From contig CAMLOF010000036.1 of the NCBI GenBank assembly GCA_946481585.1, positions 1-16,407 of the forward strand: a DNA stretch of 16,407 nucleotides, written 5' to 3'. The position numbers and the translations under genes are program-made. Shown in pieces: positions 1 to 7,449 of the stretch. This stretch comes from an uncultured Macromonas sp. Its GTDB lineage: Bacteria > Pseudomonadota > Gammaproteobacteria > Burkholderiales > Burkholderiaceae. The notes below the pieces were generated by a model. The model saw only the letters and a program-made list of their open reading frames with translations, did not search any database and was not told the DNA's origin. How positions within the stretch are numbered: the first letter of the stretch is position 1; the number at the start of each line of letters is the position of its first letter.

Positions 1-587
1 AAGCCTTGCAGAGCGGCGTCCAACAGGGCAGACCACATGGCCTCGGTGTTATGCCAAGGCCCGTCGTGCGCGGCTCGTGTCTCGTAGGCCACTTGGCCTG
101 CCGGGTTCCTGATGAGCAGGCTGATTTCTCGCTGGTAGTACGGCGGGCGCAAATCCATGAACATGGGCGTCCAGACAACGCGTCCATTGCCTGTGACCAC
201 GTAGCCTCGCCCGCCAAACCCCCAGCCCGGCCAGGGCTCATAGGGCGAGTCCCAAGGCGCGTAAGGCATTTTGACGGAGCGGGCGCTTACTTGCACCGAC
301 CATTTCGCGGGTTGGGATTGATCGCCAGCCAATTGCAGCCCGGCCTTGGTCAAGGCTGCGCGCGTCAGCTGTTCCAGCAAATCCTGCTGAAGAGCCATCT
401 CTCCTTCCCGCTGGGAAGGTAGGCGCTCGAACCGGTAGGTGTCGCCGCTTTCTGGCACCTTGCCAACGGGCCAGGTGGCATAGCTGGTCACATCGTTGTC
501 GAGCCGGATCACGCCAGCGCACCCACCCAGCACGGCGGCCAGCACAAGCAGTGCTACCAACTTTGCTGGGCGGTGGATTTTGACCAT
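1..587 (-). CDS. DUF4136-type lipoprotein, C-terminus cut by window edge
   Basis: The reading frame starts at an ATG (585-587) and is still open at base 1, so about 195 residues are visible and the C-terminus is missing. The N-terminus has a short basic region, a hydrophobic stretch and a lipobox LGGC with Cys23, which predicts a lipid-anchored envelope protein; Ala at +2 favours the outer membrane. After the anchor comes GVIRLDNDVTSYATWP, then Tyr/Pro/Trp/Gly-rich segments such as PWDSPYEPWPGWGFGG. This pattern matches my memory of DUF4136 lipoproteins of proteobacteria, whose function is unknown. It begins 8 bases after the ttcA stop, and a weak TGAGAG Shine-Dalgarno overlaps that stop, so it is probably co-transcribed with ttcA. 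The family call comes from pattern memory and is moderately sure; the lipoprotein call is firmer. Confidence 0.75.
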   Translation of the reverse strand, partial: MVKIHRPAKLVALLVLAAVLGGCAGVIRLDNDVTSYATWPVGKVPESGDTYRFERLPSQREGEMALQQDLLEQLTRAALTKAGLQLAGDQSQPAKWSVQVSARSVKMPYAPWDSPYEPWPGWGFGGRGYVVTGNGRVVWTPMFMDLRPPYYQREISLLIRNPAGQVAYETRAAHDGPWHNTEAMWSALLDAALQG

Positions 588-595
588 GACGACTC

Positions 596-1537
596 TCAGG
601 CGCTGGTACTGAGGGAGATGACCTGTTCCTGAGGTAGAGGCGCCGACAGGGGCAAGGGTTCCTCGTCAAAGGCCGTGTCGCCGTCCTCATTCGCCACACC
701 AGTGGTCTGCAGCGTCTCGAAGGGGTAGAGCTTGCGGTCCATCAGGTGGCTGGGCACCACGTTCTGCAGGGCGGTGAGCATGTTGTCCACGCGGCCGGGG
801 AAGCGCTTTTCCCAGTCCTTGAGCATTTCCTTCATGTGCTGGCGCTGCAGGTTTTCCTGGCTGCCGCACAGCGTGCAGGGGATGATGGGGAACTCGCGCA
901 CCTGGGCCCAGCGAATCAGGTCTTTCTCGGCCACGTAGGCCAGCGGGCGGATCACCATGAATTCGCCGTTGTCGCTCACCAGCTTGGCTGGCATGCCTTT
1001 GAGCTTGGCGCCGAAGAACATGTTGAGCAGCAAGGTCTGCAGGATGTCGTCGCGGTGGTGGCCCAGCGCAATCTTGTTGCAGCCTAGCTCACGTGCCACC
1101 CGGTACAGGATGCCCCGGCGCAGGCGGCTGCACAGGCTGCACATGGTCTTGCCTTCGGGAATCACCTTCTTGACGATGGAGTAGGTGTCCTGTGTCTCGA
1201 TGTGGAAGGGAATGCCCAGTTTGCTGAGGTAGTTGGGCAGCACCTCCGCCGGGAAGCCCGGCTGCTTCTGGTCCAGGTTGACGGCCACCAGCTCAAAGCG
1301 TACGGGCGCACGCTGTTGCAGCTTCATCAGAACGTCGAGCAGGGCGTAACTGTCCTTGCCGCCCGACAGGCAGACCATGACGCGGTCACCCGCTTCGATC
1401 ATGTTGTAGTCGGAGATGGCCTGCCCGACGAGGCGGCACAGGCGCTTTTCCAGCTTGTGGTTTTCCCGTTCGATCTTGAGGTCGGAAGAGGTGGAGGCGG
1501 GGCTGGGGGCGCCCTCCGTGGTCCATGCAGCGCTCAT
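596..1537 (-). CDS. ttcA: tRNA 2-thiocytidine(32) synthetase TtcA
   Basis: TtcA is a cytoplasmic iron-sulfur enzyme that thiolates cytidine 32 of certain tRNAs using ATP. The 313-residue protein has the PP-loop ATP-pyrophosphatase motif SGGKDS at residues 58-63, a CSLC pair (Cys133, Cys136) and a CTLC pair (Cys221, Cys224). These match the family's cluster-binding cysteines. GHHRDD near residue 160 and LLNMFFG are also typical of TtcA. I chose the ATG at 1535-1537 (MSAAWTTEG), because the in-frame TTG nine codons upstream adds residues not expected in the family. No strong Shine-Dalgarno precedes either start. The gene stands 86 bases downstream of the binding-protein gene ending at 1624 and is followed closely by the DUF4136 lipoprotein. 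The identification is secure; the exact start is less so. Confidence 0.95.
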   Translation of the reverse strand: MSAAWTTEGAPSPASTSSDLKIERENHKLEKRLCRLVGQAISDYNMIEAGDRVMVCLSGGKDSYALLDVLMKLQQRAPVRFELVAVNLDQKQPGFPAEVLPNYLSKLGIPFHIETQDTYSIVKKVIPEGKTMCSLCSRLRRGILYRVARELGCNKIALGHHRDDILQTLLLNMFFGAKLKGMPAKLVSDNGEFMVIRPLAYVAEKDLIRWAQVREFPIIPCTLCGSQENLQRQHMKEMLKDWEKRFPGRVDNMLTALQNVVPSHLMDRKLYPFETLQTTGVANEDGDTAFDEEPLPLSAPLPQEQVISLSTSA

Positions 1538-1623
1538 CGGTGTCGTCTGTTGGCAAGGTGCCAAGCGTCGAAAAAAACGCCAATTATCCCGCGCCGCAGG
1601 ATTTTCAGGGGATCAGCGCCGAT

Positions 1624-2397
1624 TCAAGGGGTTTTGCCGACTGTTCCAGATGTTTTGGCAGGGGCCTGGCCATCCATCAGACGGCGCACCGTGCCGTTGG
1701 CTTGCAATTGCTCAAACGCCGACTGGGTGCGTTTGACGAGATCGGCAGGCGTGCTCTTGCTGTAGGCCATGTACAGGCCGGTGGTCATCTCATTGAGCGT
1801 CAGGACCTTCTCCAGCCGGGTGCAGTCCAGTTTGACTGCTTGGCACAGGGGCAGGGTCTCGCCATCGGTAAGGGGTACCAGGTCAACTTGCCGGTTGGCC
1901 AGTTTGGCCAGGTTGTCTGTTGCGCTGGCAGACACCACCAGCCGACCGAAGTTCTTGCGCTGCAGGTACTGGTGCCGCACATCGTCCCGGATCACGCCAA
2001 TGGTGTACGGACGAGCGTTTTCAATGTCGCGGGGGGCTATGTCATCGCGGTCGCGCAAGCGGTACAGGTGATAGCTGATTCGCATGAATTCACCCACCCA
2101 CTGGAATTGTGATTCGCGGGCAGGGGTACGGGCGATCATGTAGATGAGCGCGTTGGGTTCGGTCAGCGCAATGTCATACGCCCTGGCCCAGGGGTAAATC
2201 TGTATCCGGTAGTCCTGAATGCCTGCCGCTTGAAGCGTTTTTTCCAGCACCGCAGTGGCCGTACCCGCAATTTGACCGTTCTGGGCGAAGGAGTAGGGGG
2301 GCGCGTCTTCGGTCACCACACGCACGGGTTGTGCCATGGCCAACTGGCCGAACCACACTCCGGCACAGAGCAACAGGGTAGCGGACATGTGTTTCAT
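1624..2397 (-). CDS. Periplasmic solute-binding protein, SBP_bac_3 family (third gene of sensory cassette)
   Basis: This 257-residue protein starts with a Sec signal peptide (residues 1-22, likely cut after AMA) and continues as a bacterial extracellular solute-binding protein of family 3, the amino-acid-binding type. Recognisable elements are RVVTEDAPPYSF near residues 26-37, NGQIAGTAT, PWARAY at 69-74, and LIYMIARTPARE followed by FQWVG. The same landmarks occur in the same order in the binding protein encoded at 3777-4544, so the two are paralogs. A good Shine-Dalgarno (AGAGGT) lies 5 bases before the ATG; a second ATG three codons later is also possible. It follows the diguanylate cyclase gene by 48 bases on the same strand. 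No permease or ATPase gene is adjacent, so a sensory role is more likely than transport (inference). The ligand cannot be told from the sequence. Confidence 0.85.
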   Translation of the reverse strand: MKHMSATLLLCAGVWFGQLAMAQPVRVVTEDAPPYSFAQNGQIAGTATAVLEKTLQAAGIQDYRIQIYPWARAYDIALTEPNALIYMIARTPARESQFQWVGEFMRISYHLYRLRDRDDIAPRDIENARPYTIGVIRDDVRHQYLQRKNFGRLVVSASATDNLAKLANRQVDLVPLTDGETLPLCQAVKLDCTRLEKVLTLNEMTTGLYMAYSKSTPADLVKRTQSAFEQLQANGTVRRLMDGQAPAKTSGTVGKTP

Positions 2398-2445
2398 GCA
2401 GACCTCTGAAAGTTTGAGTGGTTCGGGTTACTGAAAGTGAGGTTG

Positions 2446-3786
2446 TCAGCCGGAGGTTATGTGCACGACACAGCGGTTTCTGCCAGTGGCCTTGGCCTCG
2501 TAGAGTGCCGAGTCGGCATGCTCAAACAGGTCGTCAAAGGTGTGCGTTCGGCCCGGGTCAAGCTGGGCCAGGCCGAGGCTGATGGTCACGTGCGGGGCGG
2601 TTATGGAGTCTTTGTGTTCAATGTCCAGCCGGGCCACCGCCAGTCGCAACCTGTCAGCGATCTGCGCCGCGTGGGCAGCGTCTGTAGCGGGCAGGAGAAT
2701 GGCGAACTCCTCGCCGCCCAGTCTTGCCACGAGATCGGTCGCCCGTGCACAGCCATCGCGCAGCGCCTGAGCCACCAAACGCAGGCACTGATCTCCGGCT
2801 GCGTGGCCGTAGGCGTCGTTGTAGCGCTTGAAGTGGTCGATGTCGCACACCAGCAGCGAAAGCGGGTGCCCGTAGCGCAGCGCACGGTGGAATTCGAGTT
2901 GCTTGACCTCGTCGAACTGGCGGCGGTTGGCCAGGCCGGTGAGCGTGTCGGTGCGAGCAAGGCTGTCCAGGCGGGCATTGGCCGCTTCCAACTCCGTTGT
3001 GCGCTCCTTGACGAGTTGAGCCAGGTTGTCGCGGTGAACCAGAAGCTCCTGTTCGTAACGCTGTTGCTGTTCAAGGTAACTGGACAGGTTGCCCTGGAGC
3101 TGATTCACCCCCGTCACCAGTTGGGCCAGCTCGTCGTGGCGAGTGGTGTTGCGTTCGAGCTTCAGCTTCTGGGCAAGGTTGGCAGGGGTCAGCCCGCCCA
3201 GGTGTTGTGCAATGCGGCGCACATGGACGGTGACCAGCTTGTTGAACATCAACATGATCAGGCTGGCCAGCAGGAGTGACTGAACCACCTGGGTGACAAC
3301 GATGGCGGCCACCTCCGAGCGCAGGCGCATCCACAGAACCCGCTCGTCGCCGTACAGTGCCAGCTCACCTATGACTTCCCGTCCACCAGCAAAGGGTTCA
3401 TAGTCAAGCTGTACCCGCAGGACGGGGATTTGCGTCGAGGGCTGCCATCCTTCACGCGTGTTGCGCAGCACTTCGGGGGTGCGGTTGGCCGACTTGAGCG
3501 TGACCTCGATCTGCCCGACCGACGCAACGTTGGCAACACTGCTGACGTGTGCTTCCAGCGATTCGCGGTCCATGTCCCAGATGGACTTGGACAGGGTGCG
3601 CTGGTAGATCTGCCCAATGAGCGTGAGCTCGCTGGACAGCGCGGAGATGTTGCTTTGCCAGGCAGACCATGTGCGCACACCGACCACTGCCAGCGTGAAC
3701 ACCAGGCAGAAGCCCAGGGTGGCGATCACCAGCCTGGAGCCCAGCGAGGCGCTTTCGTGGCCAGAGTTCGCGGGGGTCACAGCCAT
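2446..3786 (-). CDS. Membrane diguanylate cyclase (GGDEF) with periplasmic sensor region
   Basis: The 446-residue protein has a transmembrane helix at about residues 19-37, a periplasmic region of about 115 residues, a second helix at about 159-181, a HAMP-like linker (about 183-235), a coiled coil (about 237-275) and a C-terminal GGDEF domain. The domain is intact: signature GGEEF at 357-361, metal-binding Asp315 in DIDHFK, and Asn323 and Asp332 in the nucleotide pocket. RATD at 348-351, five residues before the signature, fits the RxxD product-inhibition site. It should therefore make c-di-GMP from two GTP and be feedback-inhibited. No EAL domain is present. The ATG lies inside the last codons of the upstream binding-protein gene (10-base overlap), which suggests translational coupling; no independent Shine-Dalgarno is obvious. 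Flanking binding-protein genes suggest that ligand-loaded periplasmic proteins control it. Confidence 0.93.
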   Translation of the reverse strand: MAVTPANSGHESASLGSRLVIATLGFCLVFTLAVVGVRTWSAWQSNISALSSELTLIGQIYQRTLSKSIWDMDRESLEAHVSSVANVASVGQIEVTLKSANRTPEVLRNTREGWQPSTQIPVLRVQLDYEPFAGGREVIGELALYGDERVLWMRLRSEVAAIVVTQVVQSLLLASLIMLMFNKLVTVHVRRIAQHLGGLTPANLAQKLKLERNTTRHDELAQLVTGVNQLQGNLSSYLEQQQRYEQELLVHRDNLAQLVKERTTELEAANARLDSLARTDTLTGLANRRQFDEVKQLEFHRALRYGHPLSLLVCDIDHFKRYNDAYGHAAGDQCLRLVAQALRDGCARATDLVARLGGEEFAILLPATDAAHAAQIADRLRLAVARLDIEHKDSITAPHVTISLGLAQLDPGRTHTFDDLFEHADSALYEAKATGRNRCVVHITSG

Positions 3787-4544
3787 TTCTTTTGCAAGGC
3801 GTCGTATGTGCCGTTTTTCTTGATCGATTCCAGGCCCTTCCGGAAGCGCTCGACCAGCGCGTCAGACGTCTTGAGCCCGAATGCCATGTAGTTGCCATTG
3901 CCGCTCAGTTCGGGAATGAACAGGGCCTTCTGCAAGACGTGAGACGGGTCATCGCCGTTTTGCCGGGCAATGTGGTACGCGCTGAGTTCGTTCATCACCC
4001 AAAGGTCAATACGGCCGAGTTTGAGCTTTTCGTAGTTCTGTTCGTACTTGCCGCTCGATTGCAGGTTGCGCCCGAGCGCAAATCCTTGTTGCATCAGGAA
4101 TTGTTCACCGATGTCCTGATTGACCGTTCCGATTTGAAGATTTCTTGCGCTCTGCAAGTCGCTGATCTGGAGTTTGCGGCTCTTCCAGGAGAACAGGTAG
4201 AAGTTGGTGGGCATGATGGGCCCGATCCATTTGAAGAGCTTTTCCCGTTCCTTGGACCGGTGGATCGCATAGATCAGTACGTTCTCACTGTTTTTTGCCG
4301 TTTCGTAAGCGCGTGCCCATGGAAGGGACTGGATTTGCCCTTCCATGCCAATTTCCTTGAGGACAGCCTGTACCACCTCTGTGGCGAGGCCAGTGATCTT
4401 GCCGTTCTCGGTGTAATTGAAGGGGGGATACTCTTCGGTCAGGATGCGGATGGTCTCGTGCGAAGCCGCAGGCAACGCGCACGCAGCCAACGCAAGCAAC
4501 ACGCTTGCGCGGCGCAGCAAAGCCGCCATGGCAGACAGGATCAT
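3777..4544 (-). CDS. Periplasmic solute-binding protein, SBP_bac_3 family (first gene of sensory cassette)
   Basis: This 255-residue protein is the promoter-proximal gene of the cassette. The N-terminal signal region has basic Arg11-Arg12 and a hydrophobic stretch ending ALPAAS. It can be read as signal peptidase I cleavage near residue 28, or as a lipobox LAAC at Cys22. The mature part has the family-3 solute-binding pattern RILTEEYPPFNY, NGKITGLAT, PWARAY (75-80), LIYAIHRSKERE and FKWIG, then GTVNQDIGEQ and a C-terminal NGTYDALQKKW. The start ATG (4542-4544) has a GGAG Shine-Dalgarno 6-7 bases upstream. Its stop overlaps the cyclase start. There is no transporter permease nearby. It probably binds a small polar ligand such as an amino acid and reports it to the cyclase; binding partner and ligand are inference. 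Confidence 0.87.
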   Translation of the reverse strand: MILSAMAALLRRASVLLALAACALPAASHETIRILTEEYPPFNYTENGKITGLATEVVQAVLKEIGMEGQIQSLPWARAYETAKNSENVLIYAIHRSKEREKLFKWIGPIMPTNFYLFSWKSRKLQISDLQSARNLQIGTVNQDIGEQFLMQQGFALGRNLQSSGKYEQNYEKLKLGRIDLWVMNELSAYHIARQNGDDPSHVLQKALFIPELSGNGNYMAFGLKTSDALVERFRKGLESIKKNGTYDALQKKWL

Positions 4545-4606
4545 GCAGTTCTCCGTGAGCGTCCCATGGTCAACGACCCTCTCAGGGCCTGGGTAAACGC
4601 ATATCC

Positions 4607-4612
4607 ATCATA
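4607..4612 (-). promoter_or_regulatory. Possible -10 element of the binding-protein/cyclase operon
   Basis: The 108-base gap between folB and the first binding-protein gene contains an AT-rich island that stands out from its surroundings. On the minus strand it reads ATAATATGAT, giving a -10-like TATGAT about 63 bases before the start codon. The best -35 I can find at 18 bases (ATGAAC) is poor, so this is only a candidate. Confidence 0.25.
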
Positions 4613-4652
4613 TTATGTTGCGTGGTCGCCGTTCATGGTTGTGAAGCAATGG

Positions 4653-5036
4653 TCACCATTGACCGCTTTCCATGCGTATGGCGACCTCACAGTCCTCGAA
4701 TATTTCCAGCTTTGCAATTCGCACCCGCACGCCAATGACGCCAGGCAGCTGCATGAGCCGGTGTGTGAGCTTGCCGATCAGGCTTTCCAGCAGGTTGACG
4801 TGTTCGGCGGTGCACTCGTCGATGATGATCTGGCGCACCTTGCGGTAGTCGAGCACGTGGCTGATGTCATCGTCATGGGGCATCAGCGGCTGGGTGCCCT
4901 GGTTGAGCTCGGCATCTACCTGAATGGGTTGCGGGCCGGTTTTCTCGTGATCGAGGATGCCCAGGTTGGCGTCGAAGCGCAGGCCCGTGAGCGTCAGGAT
5001 CTGGGTGCCGGCCTTGGGGACGGGAAACGTGGTCAT
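4653..5036 (-). CDS. folB: Dihydroneopterin aldolase/epimerase family protein (FolB/FolX type), downstream copy
   Basis: This 127-residue protein belongs to the FolB family, small tunnel-fold oligomers that convert 7,8-dihydroneopterin to 6-hydroxymethyldihydropterin for folate synthesis, or epimerise its triphosphate (FolX). The expected catalytic residues are present: Glu31 in LDHEKT, Tyr64 in LDYRKV and Lys109 in RIAKLE. The run NLLESLIGKL and the Lys-Leu after the catalytic-site lysine resemble E. coli FolX as I remember it, whereas the neighbouring paralog has the Lys-Pro seen in FolB. It could therefore be an aldolase or an epimerase, and the symbol marks the family only. It starts 14 bases after the stop of the paralog at 5051-5479 and is the last gene of the pteridine operon. 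Confidence 0.85.
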   Translation of the reverse strand: MTTFPVPKAGTQILTLTGLRFDANLGILDHEKTGPQPIQVDAELNQGTQPLMPHDDDISHVLDYRKVRQIIIDECTAEHVNLLESLIGKLTHRLMQLPGVIGVRVRIAKLEIFEDCEVAIRMESGQW

Positions 5037-5050
5037 GGCTGAGGGGCGGG

Positions 5051-5479
5051 TTAAAGAGTTGGGGTCAGTTCCTTGACGTGGAAGACCTCCACGCCCACGG
5101 CTTCACAGTCTGGGTACACATCGGGTTTGCTGGTGGCCACGCGCACGGCACGCACGCCCGGGTGCGCCAGCAGGCGGTGGGCCAGGTCGTCACACAGGGT
5201 TTCCTGCAGTTCCACGTGGCCCTGGGCGAGGCGCAAGGCCACTTCGGCCCGCACGAAGTCGTAGTCCACCACCTCGTGCAGCCGGTCCAGGGACGGCCGG
5301 GAATGCTCAAAGGGTACGTAAAGCTCAACATCGATCCAAAGGCGTTGTGTCACGCCTTTTTCAAAGTCGTGGGCACCAATGTGCGCTTGCACCTCGTGCC
5401 TGCGCAAGAAGAGCTTGCGGCAGTGCAGGCGCAGATCGTCCATCAAGGACAGGTGGGTGGGGGGCGTGACGTCGATCAT
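5051..5479 (-). CDS. folB: Dihydroneopterin aldolase family protein (FolB), upstream copy
   Basis: This is a second FolB-family protein, 142 residues long, with an N-terminal extension of about 15 residues compared with the usual 115-125. The active-site set is complete: Glu40 in GAHDFEKG, Tyr73 in VVDYDFVR and Lys118 in ATSKPDVY. The Lys-Pro motif agrees with the aldolase FolB. The ATG overlaps the stop of the SDR gene as ATGA (4 bases), a classic translational-coupling arrangement, and the next folB-like gene begins 14 bases after its own stop. Tandem paralogs in one operon suggest a division of labour between folate synthesis and another pterin. Product assignment at family level is secure; which copy is the main folate enzyme is not known from sequence. 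Confidence 0.86.
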   Translation of the reverse strand: MIDVTPPTHLSLMDDLRLHCRKLFLRRHEVQAHIGAHDFEKGVTQRLWIDVELYVPFEHSRPSLDRLHEVVDYDFVRAEVALRLAQGHVELQETLCDDLAHRLLAHPGVRAVRVATSKPDVYPDCEAVGVEVFHVKELTPTL

Positions 5480-6279
5480 AGTGTGGCGGTTGTGTTGTCG
5501 ATGGCGAACATGACGTCGCGTGCCAGCGGGACGAGGTGCTGGCCGTTGTCCACGCAGACGGTGGTGCCGGTGATGGAGGGCGTCTGCGCCAGGAACAGGC
5601 AGGTGCGCGCCACGTCGGCCGGGTCGATGGGGCGGCGCAGCAGGTTGACGCGGCTGGCGCGGTCAAAGTTGTCTTGCGTTTGCGGGCCGCTGAGGAACAT
5701 CAACCCTGGGGCCACGCCGCAGACGCGCACCTGCGGTGCAAGCGCCTGGGCCTGCAGCGCCACGGCGCGTTCAAGTGCCAGCTTGGTGACGGTGTAGGAG
5801 AAATAGTCGGGGTTGAGGTTGAAGACCTTCTGGTCCAGAACGTGGATCACGCAGCCCTGCACATCCGGATGCTGTGCCAGCCTGTCGGCCAGTTGGCGTG
5901 ACAGGTCCAGCGGCGCGATGAGGTTGACCTCGAGTTGGTTGCGTGCAAGAGCCGGGTCGAAGTTTGCACCGGTGTCTGGCTCGAAGGCAGAGGCGTTGTT
6001 GACGATGCAGTTGAGTGGTCCTGCAAGCGCTTGTACGTGCTGCATCAGCTCGGCACGCCCTGCGTCGGAGGTCAAATCGCCTTCGATGGCGGTGGCGTGC
6101 AGGCCGCGCCCGGTGAGGGCCTCGCAAAGTGACTGGGCTGCCTGGGCAGAGTGACGGTACTGGCACAGCACGTGCCACCCGGCCTCGGCAAAGGTGGTGC
6201 ACAGGACGGCGCCCAGGCGAACGCCGCCTCCGGTGACCAGCACGGACGGCGGGGTGATGGTGGGTGGTGTGGCAGGCAT
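5476..6279 (-). CDS. Pteridine-reductase-like SDR oxidoreductase (FolM/PTR1 type)
   Basis: The 267-residue short-chain dehydrogenase/reductase is probably NADPH-dependent. Its nucleotide motif is TGGGVRLG at residues 16-23, the TGxxxRxG form that marks pteridine reductases, rather than the common TGxxxGxG. NNASAF at 94-99 matches the PTR/FolM version of the NNAG motif. The catalytic residues Asp149, Tyr162 and Lys166 have the same spacing (13 and 4) as Asp-Tyr-Lys of Leishmania PTR1, with Asp replacing the classical Ser. A role reducing dihydromonapterin, dihydrobiopterin or dihydrofolate is therefore likely. It is the first gene of an operon with two FolB-family genes. I prefer the ATG at 6279; a GTG at 6321 is in frame but would overlap the divergent methyltransferase gene. 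No clear Shine-Dalgarno is seen for either. Confidence 0.87.
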   Translation of the reverse strand: MPATPPTITPPSVLVTGGGVRLGAVLCTTFAEAGWHVLCQYRHSAQAAQSLCEALTGRGLHATAIEGDLTSDAGRAELMQHVQALAGPLNCIVNNASAFEPDTGANFDPALARNQLEVNLIAPLDLSRQLADRLAQHPDVQGCVIHVLDQKVFNLNPDYFSYTVTKLALERAVALQAQALAPQVRVCGVAPGLMFLSGPQTQDNFDRASRVNLLRRPIDPADVARTCLFLAQTPSITGTTVCVDNGQHLVPLARDVMFAIDNTTATL

Positions 6280-6308
6280 GGCTTGGGGGCTTATGATGGC
6301 GCGCACAT

Positions 6309-7439
6309 TTGTATGACGCACACACCATCTTGAGCGAATCCTTGTTGTCCGAGAGGCTGAAAGCCCATATTGTGAGCGAGCTGGCCGCCTGCGGTGGCTG
6401 GCTGCCTTTTGACCGTTTCATGGCCCTGGCGCTGTACACGCCCGGCCTGGGTTATTACGCCAATGAAACGGTCAAGTTCGGTGCCATGCCACAGGGCGGT
6501 TCGGACTTTGTGACTGCGCCGGAATTGTCGCCCTGGTTTGGCAGGACGCTGGGCCGCCAGGTAGCGCAGGCCCTACGTGCGACGGGCACGCAGGATGTGT
6601 GGGAGTTTGGCGCAGGTACTGGTGCGCTGGCGCAGCAGGTGTTGACCCAACTCCGCGCAGAAGGGCTGGCAGACTTCACTTACCACATCGTCGATCTGTC
6701 TGGCACCTTGCGGGCGCGGCAGCAGCAGACGCTGGGTGATTTTGCAGGCCGCGTGGTTTGGGAGGACCGGCTTCCTGAACACTTTGACGGTGTGTTGCTG
6801 GGCAACGAGGTGCTGGACGCCATGCCCGTTCAGTTGCTTGCCCGCACCAAAGGTGGTTGGTGGGAGCGCGGTGTCGGTCTGGACCCGGATGGTGCTTTCG
6901 TTTGGCAGGACCGTCCGACCAAGTTGCGGCCACCGGTTGAGGTGGAGGGCGATCACGATTACGTGACCGAAATCCATCCGCAGGCCGAGGCTTTTATGCG
7001 CACACTCGCGGAACGCTGGGGCAAAGGGGCGGGTTTCTTCATCGACTACGGTTTCCCCGAGGCTGAGTACTACCACCCCCAGCGTGCCATGGGCACGCTG
7101 ATCTGCCACCGGCTGCACCGCAGCGATGCAGACCCGCTCACCGATCTGGGGTTGAAGGACATCACCGCACACGTCAACTTCACGGGCGTGGCGCTGGCGG
7201 CGCAGGACGCTGGTCTGCAGGTGATGGGGTACACCAGCCAGGGGCGCTTCCTCATCAACGCCGGGTTGCTGGCGCTGGGGCAGGATGCGCCGCTGGCCGA
7301 ACGCGCCAACATGGCCCGTCTGGTGAACGAGCACGAAATGGGCGAGTTGTTCAAGGTGTTGGCGCTGGCTCCCATGGCCAGTGCCGATGGCTGGTTGCCT
7401 TTGGGTTTCGCCCAGGGCGACCGCACCCACACACTCTGA
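6309..7439 (+). CDS. SAM-dependent methyltransferase, MidA/NDUFAF7 family
   Basis: The roughly 376-residue protein has the hallmarks of the family of mitochondrial NDUFAF7 (MidA), an arginine methyltransferase that helps assemble complex I; in bacteria the substrate is not established. Visible landmarks are FDRFMALALYTPGLGYY at about 34-50, the SAM-binding loop EFGAGTG at 99-105, GNEVLDAMPV and a later FFIDYGFP. No ATG begins the frame. A stop at 6294-6296 bounds it upstream, and the first candidate start is a TTG at 6309, with further TTGs at 6330, 6342 and 6345. The start is therefore uncertain by about 12 codons. The gene is divergent from the SDR gene with about 29 bases between starts and is followed after 10 bases by the DUF2905 gene. 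Confidence 0.9.
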   Translation: MYDAHTILSESLLSERLKAHIVSELAACGGWLPFDRFMALALYTPGLGYYANETVKFGAMPQGGSDFVTAPELSPWFGRTLGRQVAQALRATGTQDVWEFGAGTGALAQQVLTQLRAEGLADFTYHIVDLSGTLRARQQQTLGDFAGRVVWEDRLPEHFDGVLLGNEVLDAMPVQLLARTKGGWWERGVGLDPDGAFVWQDRPTKLRPPVEVEGDHDYVTEIHPQAEAFMRTLAERWGKGAGFFIDYGFPEAEYYHPQRAMGTLICHRLHRSDADPLTDLGLKDITAHVNFTGVALAAQDAGLQVMGYTSQGRFLINAGLLALGQDAPLAERANMARLVNEHEMGELFKVLALAPMASADGWLPLGFAQGDRTHTL

Positions 7440-7449
7440 GGCGGCAAGC

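Noticed and set aside
1538..1564. TTG start for ttcA nine codons upstream of the chosen ATG
   Set aside because: There is no Shine-Dalgarno before it and the added residues (MAPCQQTTP) do not resemble the usual TtcA N-terminus.
1571..1577. Run of seven A (T-run on the minus strand) after the second binding-protein gene, as a possible terminator
   Set aside because: No stem-loop with matching arms lies just upstream of the T-run on the minus strand, so an intrinsic terminator cannot be supported.
3792..5042. 416-codon plus-strand open frame opposite the first binding protein and a folB gene
   Set aside because: It is antisense to two supported genes and their intergenic gap, with no signal peptide, motif or Shine-Dalgarno of its own.
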